Source of the DNA: Mytilus californianus
Taxonomy: Eukaryota > Mollusca > Bivalvia > Mytilida > Mytilidae
Length of the DNA: 64,000 nucleotides
Direction of reading: 5' to 3'
NCBI RefSeq assembly: GCF_021869535.1
Contig: NW_026262734.1
Span: 115,087,588 to 115,151,587, forward strand
Part shown: positions 1-12,703 of the stretch, piece by piece
Layout of the letters: the number at the start of each line of letters is the position of its first letter
Position numbering within the stretch: the first letter of the stretch is position 1
Translations under genes and position numbers: made by a program
Notes under the pieces: generated by a model
What the model was told of the DNA's origin: nothing
The model's database searches: none
The model's input: the letters and a program-made list of their open reading frames with translations, nothing else

Positions 1-480
1 TGGTCAATACCTAATTCATTCTCTAGGCAGTTTATGTAATGTTCTTTAAACACAAAAACGATGTTGGTTAGGGCCTTATCTGCGGGCACAACAACATACT
101 TGTCATGGAGGTATGACAAGTGTTTTGCAACATTTGAGTCTTTTAATATTGATGTAGCATTCGTATTCACAAACCCATTCAGTTTCTTAATTCCGATTTG
201 TATCAAAGACTACACAGCCTTAATCCATTCGGAAAGAGTATCTACGTCATCTTTCTCGCGTTTAACCCATTGCCTGGCATAATCCTCGACAGAATCCATC
301 AGAATTTTGAAGTTGTGTTTCCAATTGATTGATTTACGCTCACTATATTTCGGGCATTTCGGATAACACATATTGCAGAGAAGTGTTATTGACAATGTTT
401 CGGTCATCGGTAATAACGTGGCCAGCCGGATTATATATGAATGTGGGAACTAGTACAGGTGCAATCAGGAGATTTAGACT
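1..480 (-). pseudogene. Penelope-like element (Naiad type), partial linker and RT N-terminus
   Basis: Read on the minus strand, this encodes the start of a Penelope-like reverse transcriptase. An 'SINWKHNFKILMDSVEDYAR' stretch is followed by 'WVKREKDDVDTLSEWIKAV' and a 'DKYVVVPADKA' motif, all of which recur in the copies at 42-46 kb. The codons at 455-463 read Cys-Thr-Cys, the CxC pair expected between endonuclease and RT in Naiad-type elements. The element is 5'-truncated near 480, where it meets sequence paralogous to 9590-9660, and it runs off the left edge. Several frame breaks show it is dead. B carries the paralog at 29.2-31.2 kb. Confidence 0.8.
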
Positions 481-1214
481 TGATATTATAAAATCCTCAA
501 GGAGAAAGGGTAATGTTGAATCGATTGGTTACCCAAAATAATAATATAGTTTCAATTGCAAACCGTAAAAAGAGACAGAACATTGCAGAGTAAAAACAAA
601 TTTTATACCGTATACTTTAAATTGAAAAACCAAGTGCTGTTAAAATAGAACAATGTAAGTAGTTTTAAAAAAGCTTGCATACATTTGCCACAATTTCCAT
701 TGATAAATACGTTATTTTAATAAATCTGTTTGTGCATCTAACATAGAAGTTGATACATAGTTATCGCATATTGGTTCACAAGGAAAAAATAGAAACAAAA
801 CAAACTTTTAAACAATCCTTGTTCCACTTAATAACCTCTATTTCTAAGTTTTTAATGTTTTACACATCTACTAGCGAGAGAATATACTTTATTTTTACAA
901 TAATGTATAGGTATCTAACTTGGTAGTAGACACATACTATTCAGATATTGGTTCTCAAGTGAGATATTATTATACATTCGTATGGGCAACTACAAAACGA
1001 CAAAGCACGACAAATCAAAGAAAAAGACTTTACATATTGATTTAGAATAGTTCTTATAAAAATTATATTTCACAACTGAGTGTTAATGAGCAAACAATAC
1101 AATTATGAAGTTTACGAATCTGTGTACACATTTTAGCGACATTGTATTTACATTGAATTCGATGATTATCAGGGCCAATAAGGCTTGTTAACCGATATGA
1201 TGTGTGGGGTGTTT
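481..1214. other. AT-rich non-coding module sequence
   Basis: No gene is visible. From 540 the sequence ('aataatatagtttcaa...') is paralogous to 9655-9870, to 31215 onward and to 40445 onward. It is therefore one of the repeated module backbones and not unique intergenic DNA. Confidence 0.5.
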
Positions 1215-1325
1215 CAACTTATTAGCGACATGCTTTAGCGGTTTTATAATTCTAAGTAGCAATTGGGCTTTGTCAAAATGTCAACCTATAACAGCACTGT
1301 GTGAAGGAGTATTTCCAAACCGAAA
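1215..1325 (-). pseudogene. Decayed ankyrin-repeat exon (A)
   Basis: The minus-strand reading gives 'FGNTPSHSAVIG', an in-frame TGA, then 'HFDKAQLLLRIIKPLKH'. This fits the ankyrin pattern G-x-TPLH...A...G-x...LLL. The TGA is also present in the B copy (31880-32040), so the exon was dead before the A/B duplication. Splice sites cannot be assigned with confidence. Confidence 0.5.
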
Positions 1326-1818
1326 TAGAAAGGTTGTAATTTTCAAGCTATTTATAAACAGGTATAGACAATATACAACTGTGTCTAATTAATTTGGTTA
1401 TAAAACGCATAAATAACCCAATGTTTAGTTAACATATGAAAACATAAGTTTCAAAACAACATCGAAAGTAAGGTAAATTAAAAAAGGGGGATATCAATAT
1501 AACAAGAAAAAAATCAAACGCTCGACTATAGCAGCCAAAGGAACGAAGTAAAAAATGTTTGCGTCATTACGCTTTGGTATTAGATGAGATAGTATTGCGC
1601 CATAGCAACATTAAAGTGTTGCTAACTTGGTTATCGTGCGGACGTGGTTTGTCTTGATGTGCAACTTCTAACGAAGATATTTATAAAGTTATATTAAGTC
1701 AATGTGATTGACTTTTACATATATATTTTTTATAATAAATAACAGTATATGTCTTTATAAAGAAAATGTTTACGCAAGTAAAGATTGAACAATTTCGTTT
1801 GTCAAACGAGATTCTTCA

Positions 1819-3995
1819 TTCGACAACTATGGCGAACGCTATGCTGAACAAGGAGAAAGTAGAAAAACTCCTAAATCTTTTTTTGTAGATGATTTATCTT
1901 GGTTGAGTGAAGAAGAACTTGCATTAGAAGGAAAGGGTAAAGGTTCGGCTAAAAGAAAATGCTCACAAACTATTGTTTAAAGTAGGTACAGGTAAAGGTC
2001 AATAAAAAGAACTCTTACGGGAAAATCGTTGTAAACAAGGGCCATGAGGTGTCCGCTAGTAATTCAGATAGCAATAAGAAATTATCAATTCAATTTAAAG
2101 GAAGAGAAAATTAATAATATAGAAATTGAAAAAAAATGTTAAAAGTGAACGTTATTCATGTAGTTGAATCTGAAGCAAATGAATTTATTCCCTCAATTTT
2201 TGTAAGACCAAAAAAAAAAAAAGAAATGGCGAATACAGAATGATAATTAATTTGAAAGAATTAAATACACACATTGAGTATCAACATTTCAAAATGGATA
2301 CTTTTGAAAGCGCTCTAAATTTGATTAAAGAAAACTCATCAACATCAAGTGTAGATCTTAGACATGCTTATTATTCTGTGAATATTGTTGAACAGCATAG
2401 AAAATATTTAAGATTTGTTATGAAAGGAAAATATTTTCATTTTTCATGCTTACCGAATGGTATAGCTCTGGCACATAAGCTTTAGACCAACATTATGAAA
2501 GTTGTATATAGTTTGCGTAAAACAATGAAAATTACTTTACCAGTTGAAAAACAAAACACTATAGCTGAAGAAAGCAAACAATTAAAAAACACAAATAAAT
2601 GTAAAATTAGAGAAGTAGCTAGAGTACTTCCGTTACCCATTTCTAGTCTCCCTGGTTAGCACTATTACCGAAAAAAAAAGAGACAGACGAAACATTTTTT
2701 ATTTTTGATTTTGATTCAAAAATGTTTGTAACATCAGAAATGAAACAAGACCTGGAGTGGTGGTCAGAAAACATTTACATCAAAATAGAAAATTTAATAG
2801 AGGTAACCCAAAGGTTACAATTCAGACAGACGCCTCAACTGAAGGTTGGGGAGCATGTTTAAGGAACAAAAATTGGTATCAGATAGAGCAAAGATAAATA
2901 TTGTAATCATATCAATTGTTTCGAAATATTGCAGAAAACACAACTTCTGTAAGCTATATAAACAGTATGGGTGTTATAAAGTCAATTGAATACAATAAAA
3001 TTGCTAGAACAATTTGGATTTGGTGCATTGAACACCAAATTGGGTTTACAGCTACTCACATACCGGGAAAGTTAAATACAAAAGCCGACTTTTCTCAGTC
3101 GAAAAATTTTAATGATCAGATAGAATGGCAACTTAATAAAATAAAATTGAAATAGTACGTTTATTATGGAATAAACCAGAAAGAGATTTATTTGATTCGC
3201 ATCGTAATACACGGTTATTAATTTTTTGGTTTATGGAAAGCTGATCAAGACTAATCTTTTATTGATGGTTTTACTCTTAATTGGGGAAATATTCATTCAG
3301 TTGTATATTTCCTCCTTTCAGCGTAATAGGATGATGTGTACAGAAGATTATAAAAGACAAGCCAGACGTGTTATTTGTGGGACCATATGACTTAAGTAAT
3401 GAAACTGTTAATAAACAATCCATACATAATATAGGCGAAGAAAAAGATATTGACACTACCGTATAAGGACTATCATTGAGAAAAGTCTTTGAATTTGATG
3501 ATAAGTGGTCTATCTAGAAGCAATTACAAAACAGAGGTATTTCAGAAAAAAAAACTTCCATTATTGTAATGGCATCATGGAGATCAGGGACTTAAAAACA
3601 ATACAAAACATATATCAAGAAATATTTTGTTTTCCTGTATTGAACAAAAGAAGGATACCTTTCACAGGTCTGTAGACCTTGTTTTATAATTTCTGAATAG
3701 CTTGTCTAATTTAATATTGAGTTATTCAGCATTGAATAGTGCTAGGTCAGCACTATCTGCTTTTGGTTTGACATTTGACAATTTGAATGTTGGAAAGCAT
3801 CCACTTGTGATACGATTTCTTATAGGAGTATATCATTTGAGACCAATTGTACATACAAGTGTAAATATTTGGGATGTATTTATTGTTTTGAGATTGTTTA
3901 GACACTTATCATCACTTGCTGATATATCGGTGAAAGACTTAACAGCTCTTATGAAAGGAACTTACAAAAAGAGTAAAACACAAAATTCAAAATAA
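1819..3995 (+). pseudogene. DIRS-like tyrosine-recombinase retrotransposon relic (A)
   Basis: Coding remnants lie in DIRS order. A gag-like open stretch (1819-1980, 'ERYAEQGESRKTPKSFF') comes first. Next is a reverse transcriptase fragment (2160-2670) with motif A 'SVDLRHAYYSV' and motif B 'LPNGIAL'. An RNase H part follows (about 2790-3155: 'QTDASTEGWGA', 'HIPGKLNTKAD'), and last the N-terminal half of a tyrosine recombinase (3702-3995, 'SALNSARSALSAF', 'HPLVIRFLIGVYHLRP'). The RT is internally deleted between motif B and the 'REVARVLPLPISSLPG' tail, so the YxDD catalytic motif is missing. The recombinase catalytic C-terminus is absent. Many stops and frameshifts occur. The terminal repeats were not found. 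The paralog is at 32485-34515. Confidence 0.85.
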
Positions 3996-4164
3996 CACAA
4001 GTCTGTATCTGTTAAACGTAGTACATCTGTTTGGATAATGAGTACTGGATATCACTAGTGATCACGAAGGAAACAATGCAAGTGAATATTTTTAGCAAGT
4101 CAACTGTGAATAATGTAATGCAAAACAATAAAATTGAGAATGGAAATGGGGAATATGTCAAAGA

Positions 4165-4380
4165 GATTCCTGGCCGGTGCCATATGTGGAACACAAGGAG
4201 TACCTGATTCAATCCCAGTTCTTCGGTGAGTCTCGTGTTGCTCAGTTTCGTGTTTTTTATGTAGTGCGGGATTTTCTCTCTGTTTTGAAGACCTATTGGT
4301 GGCCTTTGGCTGTTTTCTGCTCTTTGGTCGGGTTGTTGTCTACTTGACACATTCCCCATATCCCTTTTCAATTTTATATC
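4165..4380 (+). repeat. Penelope-type 3' tail joined to a Mytilus interspersed repeat (A)
   Basis: 4165-4265 matches the 3' untranslated tail seen after Penelope RT fragments at 14230-14464 and in reverse at 29180-29370 (the 'ggagcacctgat...tggtg' and 'gtgttgctcag' words). 4265-4380 ('gtggcctttggctgttttct...gacacattccccat') is a high-copy interspersed repeat that also occurs at 34745-34860 and, inverted, at 22800-22910. Confidence 0.55.
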
Positions 4381-5213
4381 AAACAAACATGTTAATGAGA
4401 TTTGAATATGAACATTGTTTTTTTTTTCAAGCCAATACTCGGAGCCGGATGTTTAACCTGCTAGTAAATATTTCAAAAAGGGACAGGGGACAATGTGTAC
4501 TGACAAATATGTAAAGGGAGGAGCGATTGTTCCTAGTTTTATGTGAATTAAAAATTGATTTTTCGAATTGGTGAATCTAGGAAGCAAATATATAGAAATA
4601 AAGCACTGCTAATATTTTAACATAGCCTCCATATATAGTAACTATTTGACAAGGATGTTTTGTTGATTATCATTGTTGGAAAATCGCCAATTTTCATAAG
4701 GTTTTGCCTATATGGCAATGGTCATCAAAAAATGATGAGGAAAAAGGAGGTATGATTTCTACTGGAGTGAACAAGCCAATAAATTTTTGATTTTAATGGT
4801 GCATTTTTTTTTTAAATTTGAGGTTAAAGTTCTGTAGTTCAGATTTTCATTTGTGTTTAAAAATTTCACGAAGGGTTGTAAAAAGTCAGAAAATAATATC
4901 TGAATTATGAAATATGCAAAAAATTCCTTCTTTAATGAATAATGAGTAAGCATTATCAAGTCATTTTGAAAAAAAAAATGTAATCACCAAATACCAATTT
5001 TTAGGGAAATTCAGGTGGGCAACAAGATAAAGGCAGAGACGAAACAGGAAATTGCTTGCAATTGATATTGTTTTACATTACATGAACATTTAAAGATATA
5101 TTTCTGAACTTTACGGTTTCATATAAAAATTGAAGATAATTTAGTTTCTGTTTAATCATATACCGGTTGCCAGCGGCAAATACTTCACTAGGTAACTGAA
5201 TAAAATGGTTTGA
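4381..5213. other. Non-coding module backbone
   Basis: No gene is seen. Around 4425-4560 is the 'aagccgatac..ggagcc' anchor that recurs at 13785, 20950, 25975, 34900 and 52525, each followed by a related 'aaaggga..agcgac/gat' stretch. Compared with B, about 75 bp is missing after 4790, between short 'aatgg' repeats (B 35270-35345). Confidence 0.55.
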
Positions 5214-5426
5214 ATGAAGTACTGTTTGTTAGCGTATATTTTTCTGTTATCTGTATGGGTAGGAATTTTGACATCAGCAACCTACTATAGACCCCTCAGA
5301 AAGAGTTGCTGCAAGGTTGCATTAACATGCAAAATGCACAAAATGATTAGAACACTGGGCTTCCCATTGTTAGTTCCTGGGTTTAAACATTCCGCAAACT
5401 CAAAAAGTGGTATCCACACTCCATGA
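5214..5426 (+). CDS. Small ORF with signal-peptide-like N-terminus (A)
   Basis: A 70-residue ATG-initiated ORF. Residues 1-22 start with Met-Lys, continue as a run rich in Leu, Ile, Phe and Val, and end near Thr-Ser-Ala, like a signal peptide. The remainder is basic with three Cys. I do not recognise the family. The B copy (35777-35989) keeps the whole frame. By eye the two differ at 12 replacement and 2 silent positions, so there is no sign of purifying selection. It could be a rapidly changing secreted peptide, an exon fragment, or a frame open by chance. No splice sites or promoter were identified. Confidence 0.25.
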   Translation: MKYCLLAYIFLLSVWVGILTSATYYRPLRKSCCKVALTCKMHKMIRTLGFPLLVPGFKHSANSKSGIHTP

Positions 5427-5478
5427 GTTATATACTGTAATACATTTGCACCAAATGATTTTCAAATATGTCTGACTT

Positions 5479-6860
5479 TTACATACATTGTTCAGACATC
5501 GTTTTCATCGTCGTCTTCTTCAGAAATCGCTTGGTGAGAAAGATGATTCCTACATCCCGCATACACTCCACGCGATCAAATACTTGTACAAACCAAAATC
5601 TATGTGTTGCATACACAGCTTTTATTTCAAGCTCTTTATCATTACATGTACAAATAATGTCTTGAATGATCACTGATGACATACGTTTCTCGAAGAAAGC
5701 ATAGGCTAGAAACGTATTCTCAAATTTGAATAGCCTTTTGTACAAGCCGGCACGAATTTGGACAAGGTTTTCAATATTTTCTGCAGAATTGGGAAATGGA
5801 TTTAAGCTTTGTCTTAAAATAAGTCGGGGAAATATCCAAGATATGCCAGATGTATCTCATGTTTCCTTAAAACAAACCTCAATATCACCGTTAGCAAGTA
5901 AAACAAGGTCGATATAGTTTTTTATCAATACGATTGGGAGGCATGCCATAAGTTTGGTATTGGAATTATCAAGCATCAAAGATCTTTCTAGTTCAAGTTT
6001 AACCTTAAAGGAACTTAGAATAGCGTTTGCTGTGCCTTTTTTTTATACTGAAAGACAGCCATATGTATACAGTGAAAGTTTTTTTTTTTAAACCACGAAT
6101 TGTCTCGGCATTGATATCAATATTATAAGATCCCTCCTGTATTATATGACCACGTTATTCAAACGCAGCAATACCGTTAGCCAGATAGATTTTAAATAGC
6201 TAGCTGCTTGAATGGCTTCAGACATTGATATTTAAGTAATGAACCCTACATTTGATTCTCCTTGCCCTACTGTTTCCTTATGAATGATTATCCATTATGT
6301 TTTTTTTGTTTGTTGGCTGAAACATAAGTCGTTTTCAATCCGTGAAGAAGGTAACAGCAATATTTTACCAAAGAAAAGACATGACAAAGGTTTTTTGAGA
6401 ACAAGCAAATCTTCCTGGATGTCACAAATCAGGCAATGAGAAGTTTTCTTGTAAAACTCGTTGTTTAGTGTAGTGAAGGGCATTGGTTTTAATAATAAAT
6501 TCGTGTGAAAAAAGAGTGCTTTTAATTCTAAATCTCGTTCGTTTTCCGATAATTTCATTAGTTTTCGGAGTCCTTCATCAGCTTCAGTATAACGTAGATG
6601 TTTGTCGCGTTTGTACTATTTGCTCTTGCAAAAAATACAAGCAGTCTATTCAAAAGGTAAGGACATTATTCTTGTCAGAACCGACTATAATCAACATGGT
6701 TGATCATCGGCATGGACAGAATCTGCATGTTCATCTAAAATATCAGGCTGTGTTAACTTTTCTAAATTGACCATATTAGTGTATGATTTGTTACAAAATT
6801 TGTGATAATGATACCTTTCTATACAACCATCATCAAGGGAACTATACAAACTTCATGGAG
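5479..6860 (-). pseudogene. Decayed gene of a Cys/His zinc-binding protein family (A)
   Basis: Several minus-strand blocks line up as one decayed coding region. The first is 'HKFCNKSYTNMVNLEKLTQ' (about 6815-6755). Next comes 'CIFCK' (6628-6639), followed by 'YKRDKHLRYTEADEGLRKLM' and 'KLSENERDLELKALFF' (to 6295). Further blocks are 'EGSYNIDINAETIR' (about 6135), 'NAILSSFKVKLELERS' (about 6000), 'ENTFLAYAFFEKRM' (about 5710) and 'VFDRVECMRDVGII' (about 5560). A YHxxC...CIFC order is typical of large uncharacterised protein families in bivalves and cnidarians (from memory). The region has frameshifts and stops. B preserves the same blocks plus 0.5 kb that A lost near 6175. Confidence 0.5.
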
Positions 6861-7019
6861 TCGGTGGTACACATCCTCTATTCACACAATTATAAAGCCT
6901 TGTGGTTCCTTTTGCAGTTAGACAGGAATGGGTTTTACTTGCTTAAATCAGATATATAATTAAAAAATTCCAGTTGTTTGAAACACGGCTTCGTTTAGCT
7001 TTCGAAGATGTCTGTAGTT

Positions 7020-7115
7020 GACTGAACTGCTTGTATTTTCTACAAGCGCAAAACGTACAAACATCTACGTTATACTGAAGCTGATCAAGGACTCCATAAA
7101 CTGATAAAGTTATAG
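7020..7115 (+). pseudogene. Inverted copy of the CIFC segment (A)
   Basis: The plus strand reads 'CIFYKRKTYKHLRYTEADQG', a divergent copy of the minus-strand CIFC block at 6556-6655. The two arms are about 95 bp each and face away from each other, with roughly 360 bp between them. B has the same pair (37623-37720 and 38085-38180), so the inversion predates the A/B duplication. Confidence 0.6.
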
Positions 7116-8765
7116 TGAACACACCATAAAATATCTTGTAGACAAAATATATCTGTCAACAACTTTTAAAAACATTGTTCAATAAACATGTGATACGAAA
7201 ATATCACTACTTTCATATTTGATTGACCGAAATACGAACAATGGTATATTGCAGTGCCGAAGCGATTTGTCAATGAAAATTAAATTTTCTTCGTATCGGG
7301 TGGAGAAATAGATCAGGAAATTCACTGAATTACTAATTTTTGACTTTTTATCTCGACAAAATTGAAAGATAATTTAAATTACCAAATGTCTTTACAACTC
7401 TGTGGATATTAAACACAGTTAAAATTTTCAAAAGTGAGTGAAAACGACCATAATAAGGTTAAATAGAGAGAATTATAGTTTTACAATATGAATACGCACT
7501 CAAACACTTCATTAAATACCAAAATAAGGAGTTTGAGGACTATTACAAAGAAAGCAACTTAAGATATTTCGTCAAGTACATTTTGAATGAAAAAATCAAC
7601 ATTTCTTTTCTTTCCATTTTATGAAAAACTGCACCATAGGAAATGGCTACCACCGGGCAAAAAAGTAAGATTAAGGTATTGGCTTTTGCAAAAATATGAT
7701 TTTTAGCCTGCAGTTATCCCGGTCCAATTAATTCGTAAAATAAGCACCTTTTTCTTGATTTGTCAATACACTATTCAGGTTCAGATGAACTGACTGGAGA
7801 TAAATTTTCAAATAGTCTAGTATAGTTATACAAAATACAGGACAGCAGGAGTTAAAGTCAAGAATATATCAGCATATAGGTGTACAAATGCATGTTGAAA
7901 TAAAAGTAGCCTGTTTGATAATCCAATTTGTACTTTTTGCCAAAGAGAAGGAAAAAGCAAACGAATTATACAAGGTTTAAAAATGAACGATTTCATCAAA
8001 CTAATTTGACAATCATAGCAACAAATAAGCGAACTAAACCTGATATTTAGAGACTATTTTTTACTCAGGGCCAAGGGTGGTTTGTGTAGTCTTATCACGA
8101 AGATAACTCTGATTTGCAAACAATCTTCAAACTATAACTTTGAAAAATCGACCTTTGAGTAGTTATATCATTTGAGAGTAAACGTTTGTAATATTTAACT
8201 AAAGCGTAAAATGTGAATGACTGTCAATTGTGGTTCATCGAAAAAAAAATTACAATAGCGGATTATAGAATTTGATAGAATCATTTGGTAATAGTTTGCA
8301 TGATTGCTTAGTTAGCTACCTACTTGTAATGCTAAAACGGATTTATCACGTTGGTGGTATTTAGGCTTGCTTTATGTCATGAGAAATAAAGTGATGTCTA
8401 AGATATACGTTATCCACTGGTTGTCGTGTATTCTTTTATATATAACAGCTATGATGTATCAATTCCTGAGATAAATTGTCACCTCCCTTCTTTTTTGTTT
8501 TGGTGTTGTCCGTGTTGTTTTCTATTCTTAAGGGTTTTTGTGTAGTGTTGTGAAGTGTCAAGAGTGACTTTTTACTTATTCAGTGGGAGCAGGTTGTTTG
8601 TTTCATTTCATCTTCTGATATAGTGTTTTCAGTTTTTCTTCCACCCAATGTGACATGATCCTAAGTGATAATGTTTGCCGATGATACGTCCGAGATTATG
8701 AATCGAAGTCAACAGCCTTTTAAGAAAACTTTACATAAATAATTTTGATATGCATCATGCTTAGG
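7116..8765. other. Non-coding, repeat-derived sequence
   Basis: No gene is seen. Parts of 7840-8480 are paralogous to 15100-15330, 26930-27060, 28085-28440 and B 38810-39400. That marks it as module backbone. Confidence 0.5.
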
Positions 8766-9103
8766 ATACCTTCTCGGTGGGCTCGTGGCAGCGTGTTTGC
8801 TTAGAGTGCGAGAGGTCGCGGGTTTAAAACCCGGCCGGGTCAAACCAAAGACTTAAAAATTGGTAATGGCTGCTTCTCCGCTAAGCATGCGGCATTAAGG
8901 AGTAAGAATAATGTGTCCTGATAAGGTGATATGTCTTCTTGAGGATTGTTACCTTGTGAACTAGCACATTGAAAATCTGGCTCATCGTTTCGGTCTCTCG
9001 CAAAGCAGGGTAAATATTCATATTACATTAACATGTTCTCGTCCTAAATATGCATATTAATTTGCCTCTGGACGTTAAGCAGCCTTTCAACATCATTATC
9101 AGT
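8766..9103 (+). mobile_element. tRNA-derived SINE with target-site duplication (A)
   Basis: The 5' head resembles a tRNA-type Pol III promoter: a box A-like 'gctcgtggcagcgtgtttgc' and a box B-like 'gggtttaaaacccgg' area. A conserved body and a 3' end 'gacgttaagcagcc' plus short CAT/ATC repeats follow. It is flanked by the direct repeat ATGCTTAGG (8757-8765 and 9104-9112). The same insertion with the same duplication is in B (39708-40045). A related SINE is at 26124-26483. It is a molluscan tRNA-SINE, but the named superfamily is not assigned. Confidence 0.85.
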
Positions 9104-9112
9104 ATGCTTAGG

Positions 9113-11740
9113 TTAATATCCTGTTTAAACAAGTAGTTTGAATTTGTAATTATATATATAGCTGAGATGTTTGATGCCAAAAATTTGTAGTGAACACTAT
9201 AACTTGTTAGATGTTTTGTTTATCGTAATTTGGATTTGAATGAACTTATTAATGAAACATGTAACAAAAAAGTGTTGAAAGTAAATGCAAACTTATTCAA
9301 AGAAGTACTTTTTCAATTTAAATGAATCAGAAAATGCAAATATTATTCATTTCCAAGTTACAGTCACTACTATTTGTTAACAAAATGTTAAGAAATATAT
9401 TGTATTGATCTATAGTGTTGTGCATATGTTTTTATACACTTTCCAATTAATTTGCCAAACTGTTCTGTTTGCTACGAAGAAGGATGAACAATTAAACATA
9501 TATCTCGGAAATGTTAGAATGTACAAACATTCATTGTTTGGTTTTGTCAAATTATGTAAGTATCCAATTTACAATTGGAAGTTGTATGCTTGGTGATATT
9601 ATTAATTCATCAAAGAAAAGACGTGCTGTTAATTCAATTGTTTATCAAAACGAATAATATAGTTTCAACTGCAATTCGCTAAAAAAAAAACCGGAAACAT
9701 TGCGAGCAGTACAAAGTAAATTTAATCCCATATACTTTGCATTGAACAGCCAATTGCCATAATTTTCAATAATTAATACGTCATTTTTACAAATCTGTAT
9801 ATACATCTAACATAGAGGTATAAACATAGTTATCGTATATTGTGTCATGTTTGAGAACTTATTATATATATTCATTTGAACAATTACAAAAAGGAAAAAT
9901 AGAAGCAAAACAATTTTTAAATAAATCATGTCACACTGAACAACTAACATCTTTAACTATGTAATGTTATATGCATATTACTATTATTCTTCCGACTAAA
10001 ACCGATGAATTCGTCATGGTTACCATTTTGCTTCTATGTTATTTATACTGCAAGCAGAACCACTAATTACAACCCTAACATAGAAAGGATATTAAAATAA
10101 TAATCAAAGAAATATTTAAATCAATACACATATAAAGGTTTAAGCATGTTCAGGGGCTAGAATGAATTTCTGAAAAAAACTTTGGGCATTAATTAAATGG
10201 AATCCGCGTCCTGTAAAAGTAGTAAGGGTTCAGTACTGATATGGGGCAGAGTTGGATCAAATTTGGTTAGAAACACAAAACAACATAAAACGTTGAATAG
10301 AGGTTTTAAAATCAAGAGATCTCTAATTTATGGAAAAACTATTAAATCTACATTTGTTGTCTTTGAATGTGTATAAACTTGAACTAAGAGGCATTCCAGA
10401 TATCAATATATAAAAAAAAACTTAAGAATATTTAGAGTTGTCCTTTTCAGGGACGAAAAAACAAACAAAAGCTCAAGGTATGCTGTTTACCGATGAAAGA
10501 GGATGGATAGGCTTTATTATTATAAGGGACAGTTGAGTAGCTTGTACAGTATTATGAACTCAGAAACATCACCAATAGAAAACAATATGTAAATACTGTT
10601 TAACCTCACTAGACGTACAATTTGACAAACATTACTTTTTATATTCTTGTTCAAGCAGACGTTTACTTTATACGTTCTTGTTCAAGCAGAAGCATTTGGC
10701 AAATAAAAGTGGCCATATGTTATAAAAATATGAACCTCCTTAGTTTTATATTATGCACAGTTTAATTTTTGTGGAATAAATAAAGTAAAAGATAACTAGG
10801 ACTTGAATACTATTGATTACATATATAAACAGATAGAAGAAACTGAATAGTTCAATATTACCGATTAAAGCTTTATGAACGCCTGCACAAATTGGCCTGG
10901 TAAAATAATAGGACTTTAATCTTTTGAACAAAGTACGAAAAATGAAGCCCTTTCTGTTATGATTTTGACTTTCATAGATACATATTAGTTTGCCTGGTCA
11001 AGTTATTGTAATGACCACATCATCTACCACTATTGTACAATTATGTACACAACACCCGCTATGTAATATGTCTACTATATTGTTCACATAAATAAAACAT
11101 CTCCTTTCAACTCAATATTCTTAATGTGTAATAGTAATTAAAATAGCAAAAGTACGAAAATAATTGTTATTAATGTTAAATATATAAATACGCATACCAA
11201 GATTAAATTAATGATGTACAGATAAATCCACTTGGAATGATTAATATAATATGATTTACTTTTTCATTCTCATTTTAAATTACACCCGGAAATGAGAGTG
11301 TCATAATACGTGGACCCTGTGGGTTTATGTAACAGAGGATTTAAAGTTGAAAAAAGGATCTAAAATAGTTTTTCAAAAGATACCAAAGGAACAACCAAAA
11401 ACCATAAGTAGAAGACAAACTGACAATACAATGGCATAAACTAAAGAAAAAAAAAACCGTTTACAAAACATTGCATAGAAACTTAGGACTAAGCAACACG
11501 AAACAAAATAAAATTACCGGGGGTAAACGCAGGTGATCCAGGAGGGTATGGAGATCCAAACACTTAAGCATAACTTTTCCTTTTCTTATAAAATTTAATT
11601 GCACCTGTGTTATCGTAAAAACTTAGAAAAGATGAGTACATCTTTTATGAAAAATATTCTGAGACGATTTAATAAACAAACCATATGACACAGTGCAATT
11701 AGACAACACATAGACATACTTTATTCCTCATACTTCATAC
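9113..11740. other. Non-coding module backbone
   Basis: No supported gene. 9655-9900 is paralogous to 540-790. Sequence at 10330-10360 is the uninterrupted ('empty') counterpart of the Penelope insertion site in B (41137/47802). The stretch 11280-11560 contains a diverged, inverted tail-like repeat. Confidence 0.5.
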
Positions 11741-11842
11741 CTTATTCTTTTGATTGGGATCTATATTTGATTTTTCGAGTAACAGTTTGACCATTTCGAG
11801 TTCTCCACTACTAACAGCTTTGTGTAAAACAGTGTTCCCATC
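11741..11842 (-). CDS. Ankyrin-repeat exon, intact (A)
   Basis: A 102 bp minus-strand exon encodes one complete 34-residue ankyrin repeat. It begins 'DGNTVLHKAV', continues 'GELEMVKLLLE' and ends 'IDPNQKNK'. On the minus strand it is preceded by an acceptor ('tatttcag') and followed by a donor ('gtatgaag'); both junctions are phase 0. Ankyrin repeats form stacked helix pairs used for protein binding. The rest of the gene is not contiguous here; similar single-repeat exons occur in neighbouring modules. Compared with B (49068-49169) all four base differences change an amino acid. The exon may belong to a live or recently dead gene. Confidence 0.75.
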
Positions 11843-12703
11843 CTGAAATAAACAGTTGAAATATTTACAGTTCTTATCAATATTCTGTTAAAAAATTAAA
11901 TTTGAGTACAGGTATGTAACAGATTAAATAAACACAATAAATAGTGAACACAGTTTTGTAATATATATGTTACGTGTATACGTTATGTTGCCAGCAATTT
12001 GTGGGTATCGAGTTTGATTGCTAATTAAATTTGATTCCACCCACACGAATATCCAATTGAATGTTTATTTTTCTTCATAAAACCACCATGCCCAGCAGCA
12101 ACTGAATTACACACTGTAGATGACTTTGCATTCCTTGTGAATAGTGTACGTCTGTTTCCCTTTGAGGTTTAAAGATTAGTTGTAAGTGGGTACTTATATG
12201 TAAATTAAGGCTGACAATTGTTGAGGTCCACCACGCAACGTTTGAAAATCCTCTAACGAAGTTTATTAAATTTGAAACCAAAAATAGAACATTATAAAAA
12301 GTGATCAATTAAGTTCCTTAAGATCAAATAAGATGATTTGAATAAGAATAATACCAAAAGAAACGACACATCTAGCTAATATAACATATCATAGTTTGTA
12401 GATATTACAATTTTGATTTTGAATGAAGGTTCAAATTCAATCAAGGAAGCTTTAGCTGGATAAGATTGTATGCAACAATTTCCGAGTTTGAAATCTATTC
12501 AAAAATCGGATTTCTCATTTGAAAACTGGTAGATATTTTCTATTCTAAATATATATATATATATCGTGGGCTACAACTATTAAGTTTTACATATAAACGA
12601 TCTATGGTAAAAACAGTAGCAATTCAGTAATAGGTAACATGATTTAAAAATTATATTTAAACTTTTTCGAAATCACATCATCATAATGAATAAGAAATCA
12701 TAC
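11843..12703. other. Intron-like module sequence
   Basis: Intron-like and AT-rich, with no gene seen. At about 12254 copy A joins 'cctct' directly to 'aacgaag', whereas B has about 1.33 kb between these words (49575-50905) carrying two ankyrin exons. The C copy at 21425-22260 resembles B, so A has suffered a deletion. Confidence 0.6.

Noticed and set aside
1819-3995. Integrated virus or pararetrovirus
   Set aside because: The RT, RNase H and recombinase words match DIRS-type retrotransposons; no capsid, protease or integrase signature of a virus was seen.
9405-9596. Many short AT-rich frames such as this one as genes
   Set aside because: No conservation of frame in the B copy, no codon bias, no recognisable motif or splice context.
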